Assembly (NCBI GenBank): GCA_017510335.1
Contig: JAFWNM010000007.1
Location: forward strand, 1 to 64,000
DNA: 64,000 nucleotides
Direction of reading: 5' to 3'
DNA from: Paracoccaceae bacterium
Lineage (GTDB): Bacteria; Pseudomonadota; Alphaproteobacteria; Rhodobacterales; Rhodobacteraceae
The notes under the pieces are model-generated. The model was given only the letters and a program-made list of their open reading frames with translations, had not been told where the DNA came from and searched no databases. Positions 54,453 through 64,000 of the stretch are shown here, piece by piece. How positions within the stretch are numbered: the stretch's first letter is position 1; every line of letters begins with the position of its first letter. The position numbers were made by a program, and so were the translations under genes.

Positions 54453-55764
54453 CATCAAACCTTCCATTTTGCCACGCGGGCCGGGCTTCGGCCTCGATCC
54501 GGGCTATGTTGTCGGGAACCGCGATTTCTGGCGCGCGCATCAGCGGGAAACTGTCAAGCACGCCACCGGGCAGCGTGGCGGGGAATTGCGCTTGGGCAAA
54601 GCGGATCAGTTGCACCGCTGGTGCGCCCATCAACAGTCCCGCGGCGGGTTGCGACCACAGGATGTGGTCCATCATGTCATTGGGGCGGAATTTCGCATCG
54701 GCAATCCCGTCGCCATCCAGATCGAAGCTGGCATGGTCCGACCAGTAATTGCCGCGCCCGTCATGACTCCATTCAATATCGCGGGTGCCGACATATTTGA
54801 CCTGCGTGCGGTTGCCGACAAAGGCATTTCCCGTCAGCGCATTGCGTTCTGACCCTGCCGTGAAATGAATGCCGATAGCGCAGCCCTCGAAACGGTTGCC
54901 CACGATCACATTGCGATGCGCATTATAGATGAAGGTGCATTTGTCATGCGTGCCGCCCCTGATCAGGTTGCCAGTCACATCGGCATTATTGGCAAAGTTC
55001 AGCATCAGGCCATGGCTGCGGTCGCGCAATGACAGGTTGTCTGTCACCTGCGTGCGGTTCGAGAACATGATCGCATAGCCAAGGTGGTTGCCGATTGATG
55101 TGTTGCCCGACACCTCGCTCATGTTCGTATACATGAAATGCACGGCAAACCGCAGGTCGCGCATCAGATTGTCGCGGAAGATATTGTCCCGAGAGGCGTT
55201 GGCGAATATGCCGTCGCGCCCGTAGCGGATATCGTTGCCTTCGATAATCGTTCCCGGCGCATTCCAGACATAGATGCCATTGCCCCGGTCGTTCATGCGG
55301 TGGTCCTGACGGCCGATGATCGTGTTGCCGCGCACCACACTGTCAGTGGCCCCGAAGACGTGAACGCCCACAAGGTTTTCAATCATCACATTGTCTTCGA
55401 TCAGGGCGCGTTCGGCGCTGCGGTCAAGTTTCACGCCTGCATCCACCACCGGATGCGCGCTGCCAGACCCGATCAGCGTCAGGCCCCGCACCACCACATC
55501 CGCACCCGTGATGCGAATGACATCGCCCTTGCCCCCGCCGTTGATCGTTGCGTCGCCGCGCCCGTCCAGCGTGATGGGGCGGTCAAGTGTCACCGGGCCA
55601 TCGTGGCGGCCCGGTGCAAGGATAAGCACATCACCGGGGCTGGCCCCGGAAATGGCAGCGGCCAGCGCCCCGGGTTCGGCGGGCACAAGAACGTCCCCCG
55701 CCCCGGCAAAAGCCGGAACAAGGGCCATGATCAACGCCGCAAACGCGAAACGCAGGCCGCCCAT
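54421..55764 (-). CDS. nosD: Periplasmic copper-site assembly protein NosD
   Basis: NosD is a periplasmic beta-helix protein that works with NosFY in CuZ assembly. The 447-residue precursor has a signal peptide (about residues 1-22, ending AFAGA) and then many parallel beta-helix repeats with Asn ladders (GNTIIGRQDHRMNDRGNGIY, NVIVGNRFEGCAIGI, GNYWSDHASFDLDGDGIAD). It begins 1 base after the nosZ stop and overlaps nosF. Confidence 0.95.
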   Translation of the reverse strand: MGGLRFAFAALIMALVPAFAGAGDVLVPAEPGALAAAISGASPGDVLILAPGRHDGPVTLDRPITLDGRGDATINGGGKGDVIRITGADVVVRGLTLIGSGSAHPVVDAGVKLDRSAERALIEDNVMIENLVGVHVFGATDSVVRGNTIIGRQDHRMNDRGNGIYVWNAPGTIIEGNDIRYGRDGIFANASRDNIFRDNLMRDLRFAVHFMYTNMSEVSGNTSIGNHLGYAIMFSNRTQVTDNLSLRDRSHGLMLNFANNADVTGNLIRGGTHDKCTFIYNAHRNVIVGNRFEGCAIGIHFTAGSERNALTGNAFVGNRTQVKYVGTRDIEWSHDGRGNYWSDHASFDLDGDGIADAKFRPNDMMDHILWSQPAAGLLMGAPAVQLIRFAQAQFPATLPGGVLDSFPLMRAPEIAVPDNIARIEAEARPAWQNGRFDDGEFDPLTAH

Positions 55765-55765
55765 G

Positions 55766-57724
55766 TCACGCGCCTTTCGGTTCTACGAACATGCGCCCGC
55801 GCATTTCCATATGCAGCGCATGGCAGAACCACTGGCAATAATACCAGTAGACACCCGGTTTCGCCGCCACAAATGTGACCGAGGCCGTCTGGTTGGGGCT
55901 AAGTTCCATCGCCACACCATGATCGCCCATGGTGAACCCGTGTGCCAGATCCTCGATGTCATCAAGGTTGGTGATGATCACTGTCACCTCATCGCCTTCT
56001 TTCACCGTGAAGCTTTCAAGCGAGAAGTTGGGCGCCATGGACGACATATAAACCCGGACCTTGTTGCCATCGCGCACGACTGTGTCCATCCAGTCGTCAA
56101 TATCCACACCGTCCGCTTCGGCTTGTGCGCGCGTTTCGGCCCATGTCGGGTCATTGCGGTCATAGACATGCAGCGGGTTGACGATATCGCTGCGCACGAT
56201 GATTGAATCATGCGGTTCTGCGAAGGTTGGCCCGTCATGGACAAGGCGCAGGTCGTCCCCTTCAATGACGAACAACTGCTCGTTTTCGGCCTTCAGTGGC
56301 CCGACATTCAGGAAACGGTCTTTTGAAAACTTGTTCATCGAGACGAACCATTTGCCGTCTGCTTCCAGCGTTTCCCCCATGGAGGTAGAGTTGTGGCCGG
56401 GCTGGTAATGCACATCCACTTTCGAAATGATGGGGTCCACATCCGCGCCATTGTAAAGCTCGATGGCCTTCTGGATGTTCCATTTCACAATCTGGCTGTC
56501 CAGAAACAGCGTGGTAAAGGCATTGCCCTGTCCGTCAAATGCCGTGTGAAGCGGGCCAAGGCCCAGTTCGGGTTCTGCCACCAGCACAGTTTCGCGCGGA
56601 TCAAGGCTGTCATCCGCGAAGATCAGGTCCAGCTTGGTAACATCGATCACGCTGACAGTGGGTGACAGTTTCCCTGCGATGCACAGGTGTTTCTTGTCCG
56701 GGGCCATGTTGCAGCCATGCGGGTTTGTCGGGATCGGGATGTAGCGGGTATAATCCTTGTTCTGGCCCTTGCGCCCGTCCACCACCTTGACGCCCTGCAA
56801 TTCGATATAGTCCCCTTCGGCAATCGCACGCTCAATAGCGTGGATGTTGAAGACAACCACATGGTCCATTTCCGACGCGGTCATATCGGGCAGGGTCATC
56901 CCCATTTCCGAGTTGTAGGAGGTTGAGAATGCCCATTTCCCTTCGTAGTCGGCGTCGGTATTGTCCAGATTGCCCGAAACCATGACCTGCCACGCGACTT
57001 CCATCGTGTCGCCGTCCAGCGCGGTGAAGAAGTTTACATATTTCGCCGGATCGTCCAGCACACTGCCGTCATTGACCATCGGCGTCTCGTCTTCACCATT
57101 GGCAAAGACATAGCCGGTGCGCGGGAATTTCTGGGGGCGCAGGCCGTGGATTGCCTTGGCATTGGGGATTTCGGTAATCTTGTCGCATTTCATGATGTCA
57201 CAACGGATGCGTGCAACGCGCGTGTTCGCCTTGTCATTCATGAACAGGAAACGACCATCATAGGTGCCATCCGTAAACGACATGTGGATATGGTGCAGAT
57301 CACCATTGTCATGGACTTTTTTGCCATTGGCTTCCAGATAGGCCCTGGTTTGTGGCAGCATGCGTTCCTGATGGATGCGCACCGATTCATTGGTCTGGCC
57401 CCAGCCCGTGGCCGAACAGCGGTTGAACACCGGCACGCGCATCAATTCGCGCATGGAAGGGACGCCAAGGATGCGCATTTCGCCCGACTGGCCCGAGGAC
57501 CAGAAGCCGTAATATTCATCCAGCTGGCCGGGGCCGACCTGATAATCGGCGGCGGCAAACGCGCCCTTGGTGGCGGCAGCTGTGCCAAGGGCGGCGGCAC
57601 CACCCATCAGGCCCAGCCGCGCCGCGCCGCCACCGACGCCCGCGCTCATCAGCGCGGCACCGCCTGCGGTTGCGCCCAGCAATCCGCGCCGGCTGATGCC
57701 GGGTTTGGGGGTTTTGTCAGACAT
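55766..57724 (-). CDS. nosZ: Nitrous oxide reductase NosZ (clade I, TAT-exported)
   Basis: NosZ reduces N2O to N2 in the periplasm. The 652-residue precursor from the ATG at 57724 (GGAG upstream) has a twin-arginine signal (SRRGLLG at residues 11-17), which places it in clade I. CuZ ligand His are seen in [13 protein letters not shown] and in the HPGHNS-like [11 protein letters not shown] region. The C-terminal CuA domain has HGFTMGDHG, then [16 protein letters not shown]. An earlier in-frame start at 57772 would place 16 non-signal residues first and is rejected. It overlaps nosR by 8 bases. Confidence 0.98.
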   Translation of the reverse strand: MSDKTPKPGISRRGLLGATAGGAALMSAGVGGGAARLGLMGGAAALGTAAATKGAFAAADYQVGPGQLDEYYGFWSSGQSGEMRILGVPSMRELMRVPVFNRCSATGWGQTNESVRIHQERMLPQTRAYLEANGKKVHDNGDLHHIHMSFTDGTYDGRFLFMNDKANTRVARIRCDIMKCDKITEIPNAKAIHGLRPQKFPRTGYVFANGEDETPMVNDGSVLDDPAKYVNFFTALDGDTMEVAWQVMVSGNLDNTDADYEGKWAFSTSYNSEMGMTLPDMTASEMDHVVVFNIHAIERAIAEGDYIELQGVKVVDGRKGQNKDYTRYIPIPTNPHGCNMAPDKKHLCIAGKLSPTVSVIDVTKLDLIFADDSLDPRETVLVAEPELGLGPLHTAFDGQGNAFTTLFLDSQIVKWNIQKAIELYNGADVDPIISKVDVHYQPGHNSTSMGETLEADGKWFVSMNKFSKDRFLNVGPLKAENEQLFVIEGDDLRLVHDGPTFAEPHDSIIVRSDIVNPLHVYDRNDPTWAETRAQAEADGVDIDDWMDTVVRDGNKVRVYMSSMAPNFSLESFTVKEGDEVTVIITNLDDIEDLAHGFTMGDHGVAMELSPNQTASVTFVAAKPGVYWYYCQWFCHALHMEMRGRMFVEPKGA

Positions 57725-59939
57725 GTGGTATCTCCTTCTTGAGGTTGGGATGGTTCGCACGGGCAGGGTCAATGCGCGCTGAAGGGGCAGGGCTGCTGCC
57801 TGCGGCAGTTTCCCTGCGCTTCAGTTTGCGGATGACGACCGGGCATTTCGTTTTCGACTGGTAAAGCACCTGACAATTCATGCAGTTCAGGCACTCGTTC
57901 GGGTTGATTTCCCCAGTCGGATGAATGGCTTGCACAAAGCATTCGTTCGCGCAGGTCTGGCAGGGGCTGCCGCATTCCTTGTAGCGTTTCAGCCAGTCGA
58001 ACATGCGCATCCGCCCCGGGATTGCCAGTGCGGCGCCCAGCGGGCACAGATACCGGCAATAGAACCGTTCAATGAACAGCCCGATCCCCAGAAGCACCAG
58101 CGCGAAGGTCACAAAGGGCCAGGCGCGATCGAATTTCAGAACGATGGCGGTTTTGAACGGTTCGATTTCGTTCAACTGGCTGGCAAACGGGGCCGAGGCC
58201 AGCGTGGCCGCAAACAGCGCAAGGAAGATGATGTATTTCAGCGGCCAAAGGCGTTCATGCAGCCCCCAAGGCAGGGTCAGCTGCGGCACCTTGAAAAAAC
58301 GCGCGATCTGGTTGGTCAGTTCCTGAAGCGCGCCAAACGGGCATAGCCAGCCGCAATAGGCCCCGCGCCCCCAGAAAATCAGCGCCGCAGCAACAGCCCA
58401 CCACAAGATAAAGGTCAGCGGGTCCAACATGAAGGCCTGCCAGCTGAACCCCTCGCGCAGCGATGCGACCAGCGCGAGGATATTCACCACGGACAGTTGC
58501 GCCGCCGCATACCAGCCCAGAAACACAAGGGTGAACGACAAGAACCCCATGCGGAACCAGTAGGTGGCACGCGCGGACCGGGTCAGGAACATCTGGAAGA
58601 AGAACGCGCCGGTCAGAATGGCCAGCATCAGCCCCAAGCCTGCAATCGCATACCGGCGGTCCCACCAGATGCGTTCGATCAACGCCTGTTGCGCGGCCAG
58701 TTCGGTTTGGTCGTCGTTCAGGTCGGCTTGGGCAGGGGCAGGGGCCGCGATTTCGCGCAAATACAGGCCGGGGGTCTGGAAGCCCAGATCGAAGGTCGTG
58801 AACACCCGTTCCAAAGCGGCCACATCGCGGCTGACCAGCAGCTGCAGCCGCCACGGCGCGGACGGGTCAAACCCGTATTCGGCCGGAATGCGGAACAGGT
58901 CCAGTTCGTCAAAGGCGGGGGCGCCCGCCACATCCAGCACGCGCAAGCGGCGGTTGTCCCGGTCGCGGAAACGAATGGATTGTTCGTCCTGGATCAGTAC
59001 GATCCGGTCAAACATGCCGCCACGCACATATCCCGACCCCTTGTAGGAATACAGGCCCCGCCCGCCAACAAGCAGCGCATGTTCCCCGTCGTCCAGCCAG
59101 CTTTCAAGATTGGCATATTCCCGTTCGCCCATCAGGGTGCGCCCGATTGTGGGAATGCTGGCAACTGTGGCGTAGATATCGATGAAGCGCGCGTCATCTT
59201 CCTCGGTCAGCGCGCGGCGTGTGGCGCGCGGGTCATCCATCGCCGCAAAGGCTGCGTTGACCTGTCCGACATCCAGTGACATGCGCCGCACAGTGCCGTC
59301 GCCTGCCAGCGTGAACCAGTCATCGGCCGCCTGCGCGTCAGGGTTCAGTTCAAACCGGGGGCCGGTTTGCCCGTCGCGCGGCGCTAGTCCCCCCAGCCCA
59401 AGGGCGCGCGCGACGCGGATGCCCGAACGCACAATGGAATCGTCAATCACCATGATGGTGACCGTCACGCCGGAAATGATGTTCAGGTCCTGAATGTCGC
59501 CCCCTGCATCGGCCGCGGCAGCAAGGTCCAGCCCGATATGGCTTTGCATCAGGTCGCGCAGGCGCGCTTCGGGAATGCCGATCAGCACGATCGGTTCCCA
59601 ATGCTGCACCAGACTTAGCCCGATGATGCGCGCATCATCATCAATGGCGACCATCGTGTGAATGGGTTTGCCTGAATACCCTGTGGTGCCAACATAATCC
59701 GATGTGATGAACACCCAGCCAATGCGCTGATCCTGATCCATCAGGGGGGCCACAGGAATATCGTCGTGCATCTTGCCAAACGCCGTAGCGTCCGGGACCA
59801 GCGTTTCAGGGGCAGTATCGGCCAGAAAACGTGGCAAATGCGGGGTCTGCGCCAATGCCTGCATGGGCAGCAGGAACACACCCAGCGCAAGCGAGCAAGC
59901 AAGCAGAACGGTCAGAACGGGGGCGGTGCGATACATCAT
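57717..59939 (-). CDS. nosR: NosR, polyferredoxin flavoprotein for N2O reduction
   Basis: NosR is a membrane iron-sulfur flavoprotein that donates electrons to NosZ and is needed for nos expression. The 740-residue precursor has a signal peptide (ending MQALAQ), a periplasmic FMN-binding domain ([20 protein letters not shown], with the FMN-acceptor Thr in SGVTVT), six helices, and CxxxCP motifs ([25 protein letters not shown]). Two [4Fe-4S] ferredoxin clusters follow ([20 protein letters not shown]). The first gene of nosRZDFYLX, it starts just 41 bases from the centre of an FNR-type site. Confidence 0.97.
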   Translation of the reverse strand: MMYRTAPVLTVLLACSLALGVFLLPMQALAQTPHLPRFLADTAPETLVPDATAFGKMHDDIPVAPLMDQDQRIGWVFITSDYVGTTGYSGKPIHTMVAIDDDARIIGLSLVQHWEPIVLIGIPEARLRDLMQSHIGLDLAAAADAGGDIQDLNIISGVTVTIMVIDDSIVRSGIRVARALGLGGLAPRDGQTGPRFELNPDAQAADDWFTLAGDGTVRRMSLDVGQVNAAFAAMDDPRATRRALTEEDDARFIDIYATVASIPTIGRTLMGEREYANLESWLDDGEHALLVGGRGLYSYKGSGYVRGGMFDRIVLIQDEQSIRFRDRDNRRLRVLDVAGAPAFDELDLFRIPAEYGFDPSAPWRLQLLVSRDVAALERVFTTFDLGFQTPGLYLREIAAPAPAQADLNDDQTELAAQQALIERIWWDRRYAIAGLGLMLAILTGAFFFQMFLTRSARATYWFRMGFLSFTLVFLGWYAAAQLSVVNILALVASLREGFSWQAFMLDPLTFILWWAVAAALIFWGRGAYCGWLCPFGALQELTNQIARFFKVPQLTLPWGLHERLWPLKYIIFLALFAATLASAPFASQLNEIEPFKTAIVLKFDRAWPFVTFALVLLGIGLFIERFYCRYLCPLGAALAIPGRMRMFDWLKRYKECGSPCQTCANECFVQAIHPTGEINPNECLNCMNCQVLYQSKTKCPVVIRKLKRRETAAGSSPAPSARIDPARANHPNLKKEIPHV

Positions 59940-59973
59940 GCGCCTGAACTATCGCACTGCAGCCCGGCTTTCC

Positions 59974-59987
59974 TTGATCAAGATCAA
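59974..59987 (-). promoter_or_regulatory. FNR/DNR-type site upstream of nosR
   Basis: TTGATCAAGATCAA is an exact TTGAT-N4-ATCAA palindrome. Its centre is 41.5 bases from the first base of the nosR ATG. It lies between nosR and the divergent Rrf2 regulator gene. Confidence 0.85.
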
Positions 59988-60166
59988 ATGAAATGTCCTT
60001 TTGAGAATTTAACCTGCCCTGCACACCGGATTTTGAAGCAAGGGCCGCGACAACCCCTTGTGAATTGGGCTGAAAAGGCCAAAATATATTCCGAGTATTG
60101 TTCTGAAAATCATTTGCGCTGCGGCATCGTGCCGTCGCAGGGCGGCCATGCGCCAAGGAAGCGGAC

Positions 60167-60586
60167 ATGCAACTTTCCAAATTCACGGATTATGCCTTGC
60201 GCATGCTGCTTCTTGCAGCCAGTCACCCCGACCGCAACATCACGATCCGAGAGGCCGCCGATCTGTATGACATTTCGCAGGCCCATCTGAAGAAGGTTGT
60301 CTTGCACCTTTCACGGCAGGGCTATCTGGCTTCGGTGCGCGGGCATGGCGGCGGGTTCACGCTTGGCATGCCTGCGGACCAGATTAACCTTGGGCTGCTT
60401 GTTCGTTCCACCGAAACAGATTTCGCGCTGGTAGAGTGTTTTCAGGACGGGTCCAACTGCCGCATTCAGGCCGAGTGTCGCTTGCCGGGTATTCTGGACG
60501 AGGCGATGCGCGCATTTCTGGACGTATTGGACCGTCATTCACTGCAGGATATTGTTCTGCGCCCGGCGGCGTTTTCATTTAGCTGA
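60167..60586 (+). CDS. nsrR: Rrf2-family regulator, NsrR-like
   Basis: The 139-residue product begins MQLSKFTDYALRMLLLAASH and has the Rrf2 winged helix (DISQAHLKKVVLHLSRQGYL, VRGHGGGFTLGMP). Three Cys (ECFQDGSNCRIQAEC) with gaps of 6 and 5 residues fit the [4Fe-4S]-binding set of NsrR, the nitric-oxide-sensing repressor. IscR or RirA types are alternatives, but the nos setting favours NsrR. It diverges from nosR across about 230 bases and may control nos or other nitric oxide genes. GGAAG lies 6 bases before the ATG. Confidence 0.85.
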   Translation: MQLSKFTDYALRMLLLAASHPDRNITIREAADLYDISQAHLKKVVLHLSRQGYLASVRGHGGGFTLGMPADQINLGLLVRSTETDFALVECFQDGSNCRIQAECRLPGILDEAMRAFLDVLDRHSLQDIVLRPAAFSFS

Positions 60587-60613
60587 ACTGGGGCCTATAT
60601 GGCCGTATCATTG

Positions 60614-60628
60614 CGGTTCGTGGAACCG
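60614..60628. terminator. Possible bidirectional hairpin between nsrR and lysR-type gene
   Basis: CGGTTC (60614-60619) and GAACCG (60623-60628) form a perfect 6-bp stem with a 3-base loop between two convergent genes. No T-run follows on either strand, so termination is uncertain. Confidence 0.3.
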
Positions 60629-60642
60629 GGGCAGGCCAGTGT

Positions 60643-61608
60643 TCAGTTCCCGTTGGGCGGGCTGGAAAAGGATTGCGACATTGCATTCACGCACACACTG
60701 TAAAGATGGCGGACATGGGGGTTGCTTTCCAGAAAGGCACTGCAAGCGAAATGCACGCTGACCGGCTCAATCCCCGTCAGCAAAATGCGCCCGATCCGGT
60801 GGTCGCGTTGGCCCACGCTCCATTCAGGGACAATGGCATAGCCCAGCCCCTTTTCCACCAGCCGCGTAATGCTTGTGCTACCTGATGCGGTGGTGGTGAT
60901 GCGGGGCGGGTGTGTCATGCGTCTGGTCAGATAGCCCAGAACAATGGTGCGGATTGTCTGGCTTGGTTCATAAGTGATGAATGGCCGGTCGCTGAAGGTG
61001 GACAAGTCGGCTTCGGTCAGGTCGCAATCGCTCCAGTCCCGTGGGTAAATCAGCGCCAGCCGATACGCGCCGATCAATTGCTGAGAGATGGACGCATTGC
61101 CAAAGCTGCGCTCACTGACCGCGGCATCCAGCGAACCGTCAAGCATCATCTGTTCCAGCGTGGTGTCGCGTTCGAAAAAGACCAGTTCGATATCCGGTTC
61201 TGTTTTGCGAAATTCATGTATGATGCCCGGGAAGAAGTGGTGGAACAGCGCTTGTGGCACCCCGACACGCAAAACAGTGTGGGCATCGCGCAGCAGAATG
61301 CGGATGCGCGACAAGATAGTGTCCAGTTCCTTGCCCAGCGTCAGATACAGCGCCTTGCCCTGCGGTGTCAGCACGACACGGCGCACGCCCTTGTCAGTTT
61401 CCAAAAGCCGCGCGCCATACATCTGTTCAAGGCGCCGGACATGGTTGGCAGCAGTCTGGAACGAGATGTTCAATTCGCGCGCGGCCGCCGAAAAAGAGCC
61501 AGTGCGCGCCACCAGATGGAAGCTTTGCAACAGCAAAATGTCGATCTTGACAGGCGAGCTGTCGCTTTGGTCATCCATATGGGGGATGTTGCCATCTGAA
61601 TCAGCCAT
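60643..61608 (-). CDS. LysR-family transcriptional regulator
   Basis: The 321-residue product from the ATG at 61608 has the LysR helix-turn-helix at about residues 16-75 (SFHLVARTGSFSAAARELNI, AANHVRRLEQMYGARLLE). The C-terminal effector domain is of PBP-like fold (LRVGVPQALFHHFFPGIIHE). The effector is unknown; the neighbours suggest an amino acid. It starts inside the end of the saccharopine-dehydrogenase-like gene, so the two are coupled, and it may regulate this cluster. An in-frame ATG at 61575 is an alternative start. The longer upstream frame is rejected as antisense-like. Confidence 0.88.
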   Translation of the reverse strand: MADSDGNIPHMDDQSDSSPVKIDILLLQSFHLVARTGSFSAAARELNISFQTAANHVRRLEQMYGARLLETDKGVRRVVLTPQGKALYLTLGKELDTILSRIRILLRDAHTVLRVGVPQALFHHFFPGIIHEFRKTEPDIELVFFERDTTLEQMMLDGSLDAAVSERSFGNASISQQLIGAYRLALIYPRDWSDCDLTEADLSTFSDRPFITYEPSQTIRTIVLGYLTRRMTHPPRITTTASGSTSITRLVEKGLGYAIVPEWSVGQRDHRIGRILLTGIEPVSVHFACSAFLESNPHVRHLYSVCVNAMSQSFSSPPNGN

Positions 61609-62716
61609 GCGCAATGTTGTTCTTAGGGGCATCAGCGGGGCCACGCGCCCGGGCAAGTGGTGCAAAGAAGGCACTTTGTTCCAGCAGGTGTGGCGACACG
61701 GACGCTTGCGACAAGAACCCTTCATGGCGCAATGCGCCCGTGCACAACAGATCGGCCATAGCACAGACATGTGCAACAGTCGCCATGACACCCGCGCTGC
61801 ACCACGCGCCATCTGCGCCGCGCCGCGCGGTGATCACCTGTTCAAACCAGTCACGCGGCTGATCGGCGCGTTGCACGTCCAAGGCAATCAGAACGCGGTC
61901 CTCCTCAATCACGGGCAGACCGTTCATCAGCAGCGCGCGCAACTGGCGGCGGCGCTGGGCGAAACCCAGATCTTCAAGCAGAAAGCGCATATATTCCAGA
62001 TGGCCCGGGTATCGCAGGGTCTTGAACACCAGACTTTCAACCGCGACATCATGTATATGCACAAGCGCGTCCAGACTGCCCGCCGTTGTGAAGCTTTCAA
62101 AGCATTCGCCCGCCAGCGTGATATTTTCCAGTTCGGCAAGTGGCGGAAGGGACGTTTTGCGCCCCTGCCGGATGGCAAGGCACGGGCTGAAATATTCGAC
62201 CATAAGCCCGTCGATACCCAACAGGTTGCCATAGCCCAGCCTGTTCGTGCGCCGGGCGGGCAACACACCGACATGTGCCGTCACCCGCGCGCCCGGCCCG
62301 GCCCGGCGCATGGTTTCGGCAGTCAGGGCTGTCACATAGCCCGGGGCCAGCCCGCAGGCCGGGGCGAAACAATGCGTTGCCCCCTGCGCCACATCGGCAA
62401 TATCGGCGGTCAGATCGGGGTTTTCGGAAATATCCAGATAGTGGCAGCCAACCTGCCGCGCAAGCCGGGCAATATAGGCAGTGGTCGCCCAAACATTGCC
62501 CGCCATGATGATGGCCGACAGGCCGGACAGTTGCGTGCTTGACAGATCCACTGAGCCGCACCGCACTGCAGGGTGCAGCGCCGGCGCGGACTGGCCGCCC
62601 GCTTCCGGTTCGGGGGCCGACAGCCAGACGTCATAGCGCGGATCTGCCGCCAGCGTGTTGGCGATAGTCTGCGCCATACGGCCCCCGCCATGCACCAAAA
62701 TGCGATACTGCCCCAT
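61601..62716 (-). CDS. Saccharopine dehydrogenase-like oxidoreductase
   Basis: The 371-residue product from the ATG at 62716 starts MGQYRILVHGGGRMAQTIAN, a Rossmann NAD(P)-binding loop. The middle has SAIIMAGNVWATTAYIARLA, CHYLDISENPDLTADIADVA and CFAPACGLAPGYVTALTAET, as in the saccharopine dehydrogenase superfamily. Neighbours are an amino acid ABC transporter and a LysR regulator. It may act on lysine or another amino acid imported by that transporter; the exact substrate is unknown. It ends overlapping the LysR gene. Confidence 0.82.
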   Translation of the reverse strand: MGQYRILVHGGGRMAQTIANTLAADPRYDVWLSAPEPEAGGQSAPALHPAVRCGSVDLSSTQLSGLSAIIMAGNVWATTAYIARLARQVGCHYLDISENPDLTADIADVAQGATHCFAPACGLAPGYVTALTAETMRRAGPGARVTAHVGVLPARRTNRLGYGNLLGIDGLMVEYFSPCLAIRQGRKTSLPPLAELENITLAGECFESFTTAGSLDALVHIHDVAVESLVFKTLRYPGHLEYMRFLLEDLGFAQRRRQLRALLMNGLPVIEEDRVLIALDVQRADQPRDWFEQVITARRGADGAWCSAGVMATVAHVCAMADLLCTGALRHEGFLSQASVSPHLLEQSAFFAPLARARGPADAPKNNIAHG

Positions 62717-62726
62717 GCCCCGCCCC

Positions 62727-63524
62727 CTACCCGTGAAAGCGCGACAGGAAGCCGCGCAGCCGTTCGGACTTCGGGTTGCGCAGAATTGCATCGGGTGTGC
62801 CTTCCTCTGCGATCATGCCGCCTTCCATGAATATCACGCGGCTGGCAACCTCGGCGGCGAAGCCCATTTCATGGGTGACCAGTACCATTGTCATCCCATC
62901 ATCGGCCAGTTTGCGGATCACGCCCAGAACCTCGCCCACAAGTTCGGGGTCAAGCGCGCTGGTCACTTCATCCAGCAGCAGCATGTCGGGCCGCATCGCA
63001 AGGGCGCGCGCGATTGCCACGCGCTGTTTTTGCCCGCCCGACAGATGCGCGGGGTAGGCGTCGCGCTTGTCGGCCAGCCCCACCTGCGCCAGCAGGTCCA
63101 TGGCATGGGCTTCGGCCTTGGCGCGATTCTCGCCCAGGACCACACATGGACCGCGGGTAATGTTGTCAAGCACTGTCATATGCGGAAACAGGTTGAAATG
63201 CTGGAACACCATGCCGACATGGCGGCGCAGGGTGCCCATGCCGATACTGCCAGCGCGCGTGCGAAACCGGCGTGCTACGGGTTGGTCACGAAAGGCCAGC
63301 GTGCCACCTGTTGGCACTTCCAGCATGTTCATGCAGCGGATCAGCGTGGACTTGCCTGACCCTGATGGGCCGATGACTGCCAGCACCTCTCCTGCGGGGA
63401 CTGCCAGATCGATTCCTTTTAGCACCTCCAGCGTACCAAACGCCTTTTTCAGTCCGCGCAATTCCATCACCGGCTTGGTGGGGGCAGGGTCTGCGGGCGT
63501 CTTGATCTGTTCGAGAATAGCCAT
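62727..63524 (-). CDS. Polar amino acid ABC transporter ATP-binding protein
   Basis: The 265-residue product has Walker [10 protein letters not shown], the HisP/GlnQ-type [16 protein letters not shown]-loop region, signature [15 protein letters not shown], Walker [15 protein letters not shown] and the [16 protein letters not shown]-loop. All are typical of polar amino acid importers. I chose the ATG at 63524, 8 bases after AAGGA; the ATG at 63530 is too close. It lies 18 bases after the permease gene and 10 bases before the oxidoreductase gene. Confidence 0.95.
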   Translation of the reverse strand: MAILEQIKTPADPAPTKPVMELRGLKKAFGTLEVLKGIDLAVPAGEVLAVIGPSGSGKSTLIRCMNMLEVPTGGTLAFRDQPVARRFRTRAGSIGMGTLRRHVGMVFQHFNLFPHMTVLDNITRGPCVVLGENRAKAEAHAMDLLAQVGLADKRDAYPAHLSGGQKQRVAIARALAMRPDMLLLDEVTSALDPELVGEVLGVIRKLADDGMTMVLVTHEMGFAAEVASRVIFMEGGMIAEEGTPDAILRNPKSERLRGFLSRFHG

Positions 63525-63542
63525 GGTCATTGTCCTTCTGGA

Positions 63543-64000
63543 TCAGTCGCTGCGGCGCATGCGGCGTTCGAAATGGTCGGCAATTTGCGTCAGCGGGAAC
63601 AGCATTGCGAAATACAAAAGCGCAGTCAGGGTATAGGCTTCCAGCGGGCGGTAGGTGGCACTGTTGACCATGGCGGTCATGTAGGTCAGCTCGGCCACCG
63701 ATATCGCATACAGCAAAGAGGTGTTCTTCACCTGGATCACCGACTGGTTGATATACGCGGGCAGCATCTTTTTCAGGGCTTGCGGCAGGATCACATTGGT
63801 CATTGTCTGCACCTGGGACATACCCACGGCCTGCGCCGCTTCGGCCTGCCCCTTGTCCACGGCCAGAATGCCGCCGCGAAAGATCTCGGCATAAAATGCG
63901 CCCACATACAGCGACAGCACCATCAACCCGGCGGTTGAATTCGATATGGAGAAGCCCAGCAACATCGGCAGCGCGTAATAGGCCCACAGCAACTGGACCA
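63543..64000 (-). CDS. Polar amino acid ABC transporter permease (partial)
   Basis: The frame is open to the right edge, so the N-terminus is missing; about 152 residues are visible. The HisMQ-type permease motif EAAQAVGMSQVQTMTNVILP (the EAA loop) is present, followed by QSVIQVKNTSLLYAISVAEL. It is the inner-membrane part that works with the adjacent ATPase. A periplasmic binding protein and a second permease gene may lie beyond the window. Confidence 0.92.
   Translation of the reverse strand, partial: VQLLWAYYALPMLLGFSISNSTAGLMVLSLYVGAFYAEIFRGGILAVDKGQAEAAQAVGMSQVQTMTNVILPQALKKMLPAYINQSVIQVKNTSLLYAISVAELTYMTAMVNSATYRPLEAYTLTALLYFAMLFPLTQIADHFERRMRRSD

Overview
The window is high-GC alphaproteobacterial DNA, most likely from a member of the Rhodobacteraceae that can respire anaerobically. 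This rests on the gene order argH - small lipoprotein - DUF2834 - lysA - DUF4175, a MipZ gene, a Rhodobacter-type flagellar hook cluster, a NarR-like regulator next to nar genes, and a LexA-type GTTC-N7-GTTC site. The species cannot be named from the sequence alone.

Left part (1-26.5 kb), mostly core genome. A secreted CAP-domain protein with a dockerin-like end runs off the left edge. An SOS mutagenesis cassette follows on the minus strand (imuA, imuB, dnaE2), then a DUF418 membrane protein, a gene-poor stretch and an EAL phosphodiesterase. On the plus strand come argH, a 45-residue lipoprotein, DUF2834, lysA, a large DUF4175 protein, rplS, rpmE and mipZ. A murein transglycosylase lipoprotein and a flagellar block (motB, flgE, flgK, flgL, flgI) come next. 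The flagellar block ends in about 1.1 kb of decayed DNA that contains a transposase fragment.

Middle part (26.5-31 kb). A Na/Pi-cotransporter-like protein and a DevBCA-type export cassette. In the cassette, one deletion has removed the end of the permease gene and the start of the ATPase gene, so only the adaptor gene is intact.

Right part (31-60.6 kb), an anaerobic respiration island. A NarR-like regulator diverges from usp, two narK genes, narGHJI and a parvulin isomerase. Then come ubiD-ubiX diverging from ubiT-ubiU-ubiV (oxygen-independent ubiquinone synthesis), and DUF2478-mogA (molybdenum cofactor). The minus-strand nosRZDFYLX operon with nnrS and a frameshifted nnrU follows, and then an Rrf2/NsrR-like regulator divergent from nosR. 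Five exact TTGAT-N4-ATCAA sites and two near matches tie the island to FNR/DNR/NarR-type control. Together these genes would supply nitrate uptake, nitrate reduction to nitrite, nitrous oxide reduction, quinone supply without oxygen, and cofactor maturation. No nitrite reductase or nitric oxide reductase gene is present in the window.

Right edge (60.6-64 kb). A LysR regulator, a saccharopine-dehydrogenase-like oxidoreductase and a polar amino acid ABC transporter (ATPase plus a partial permease). I found no CRISPR array, rRNA gene or tRNA gene. The most useful second looks are the layered regulatory DNA before DUF2478-mogA, the exact FNR-type site inside ubiT, the LexA-type site inside imuA, the devC/devA deletion and the nnrU frameshift.
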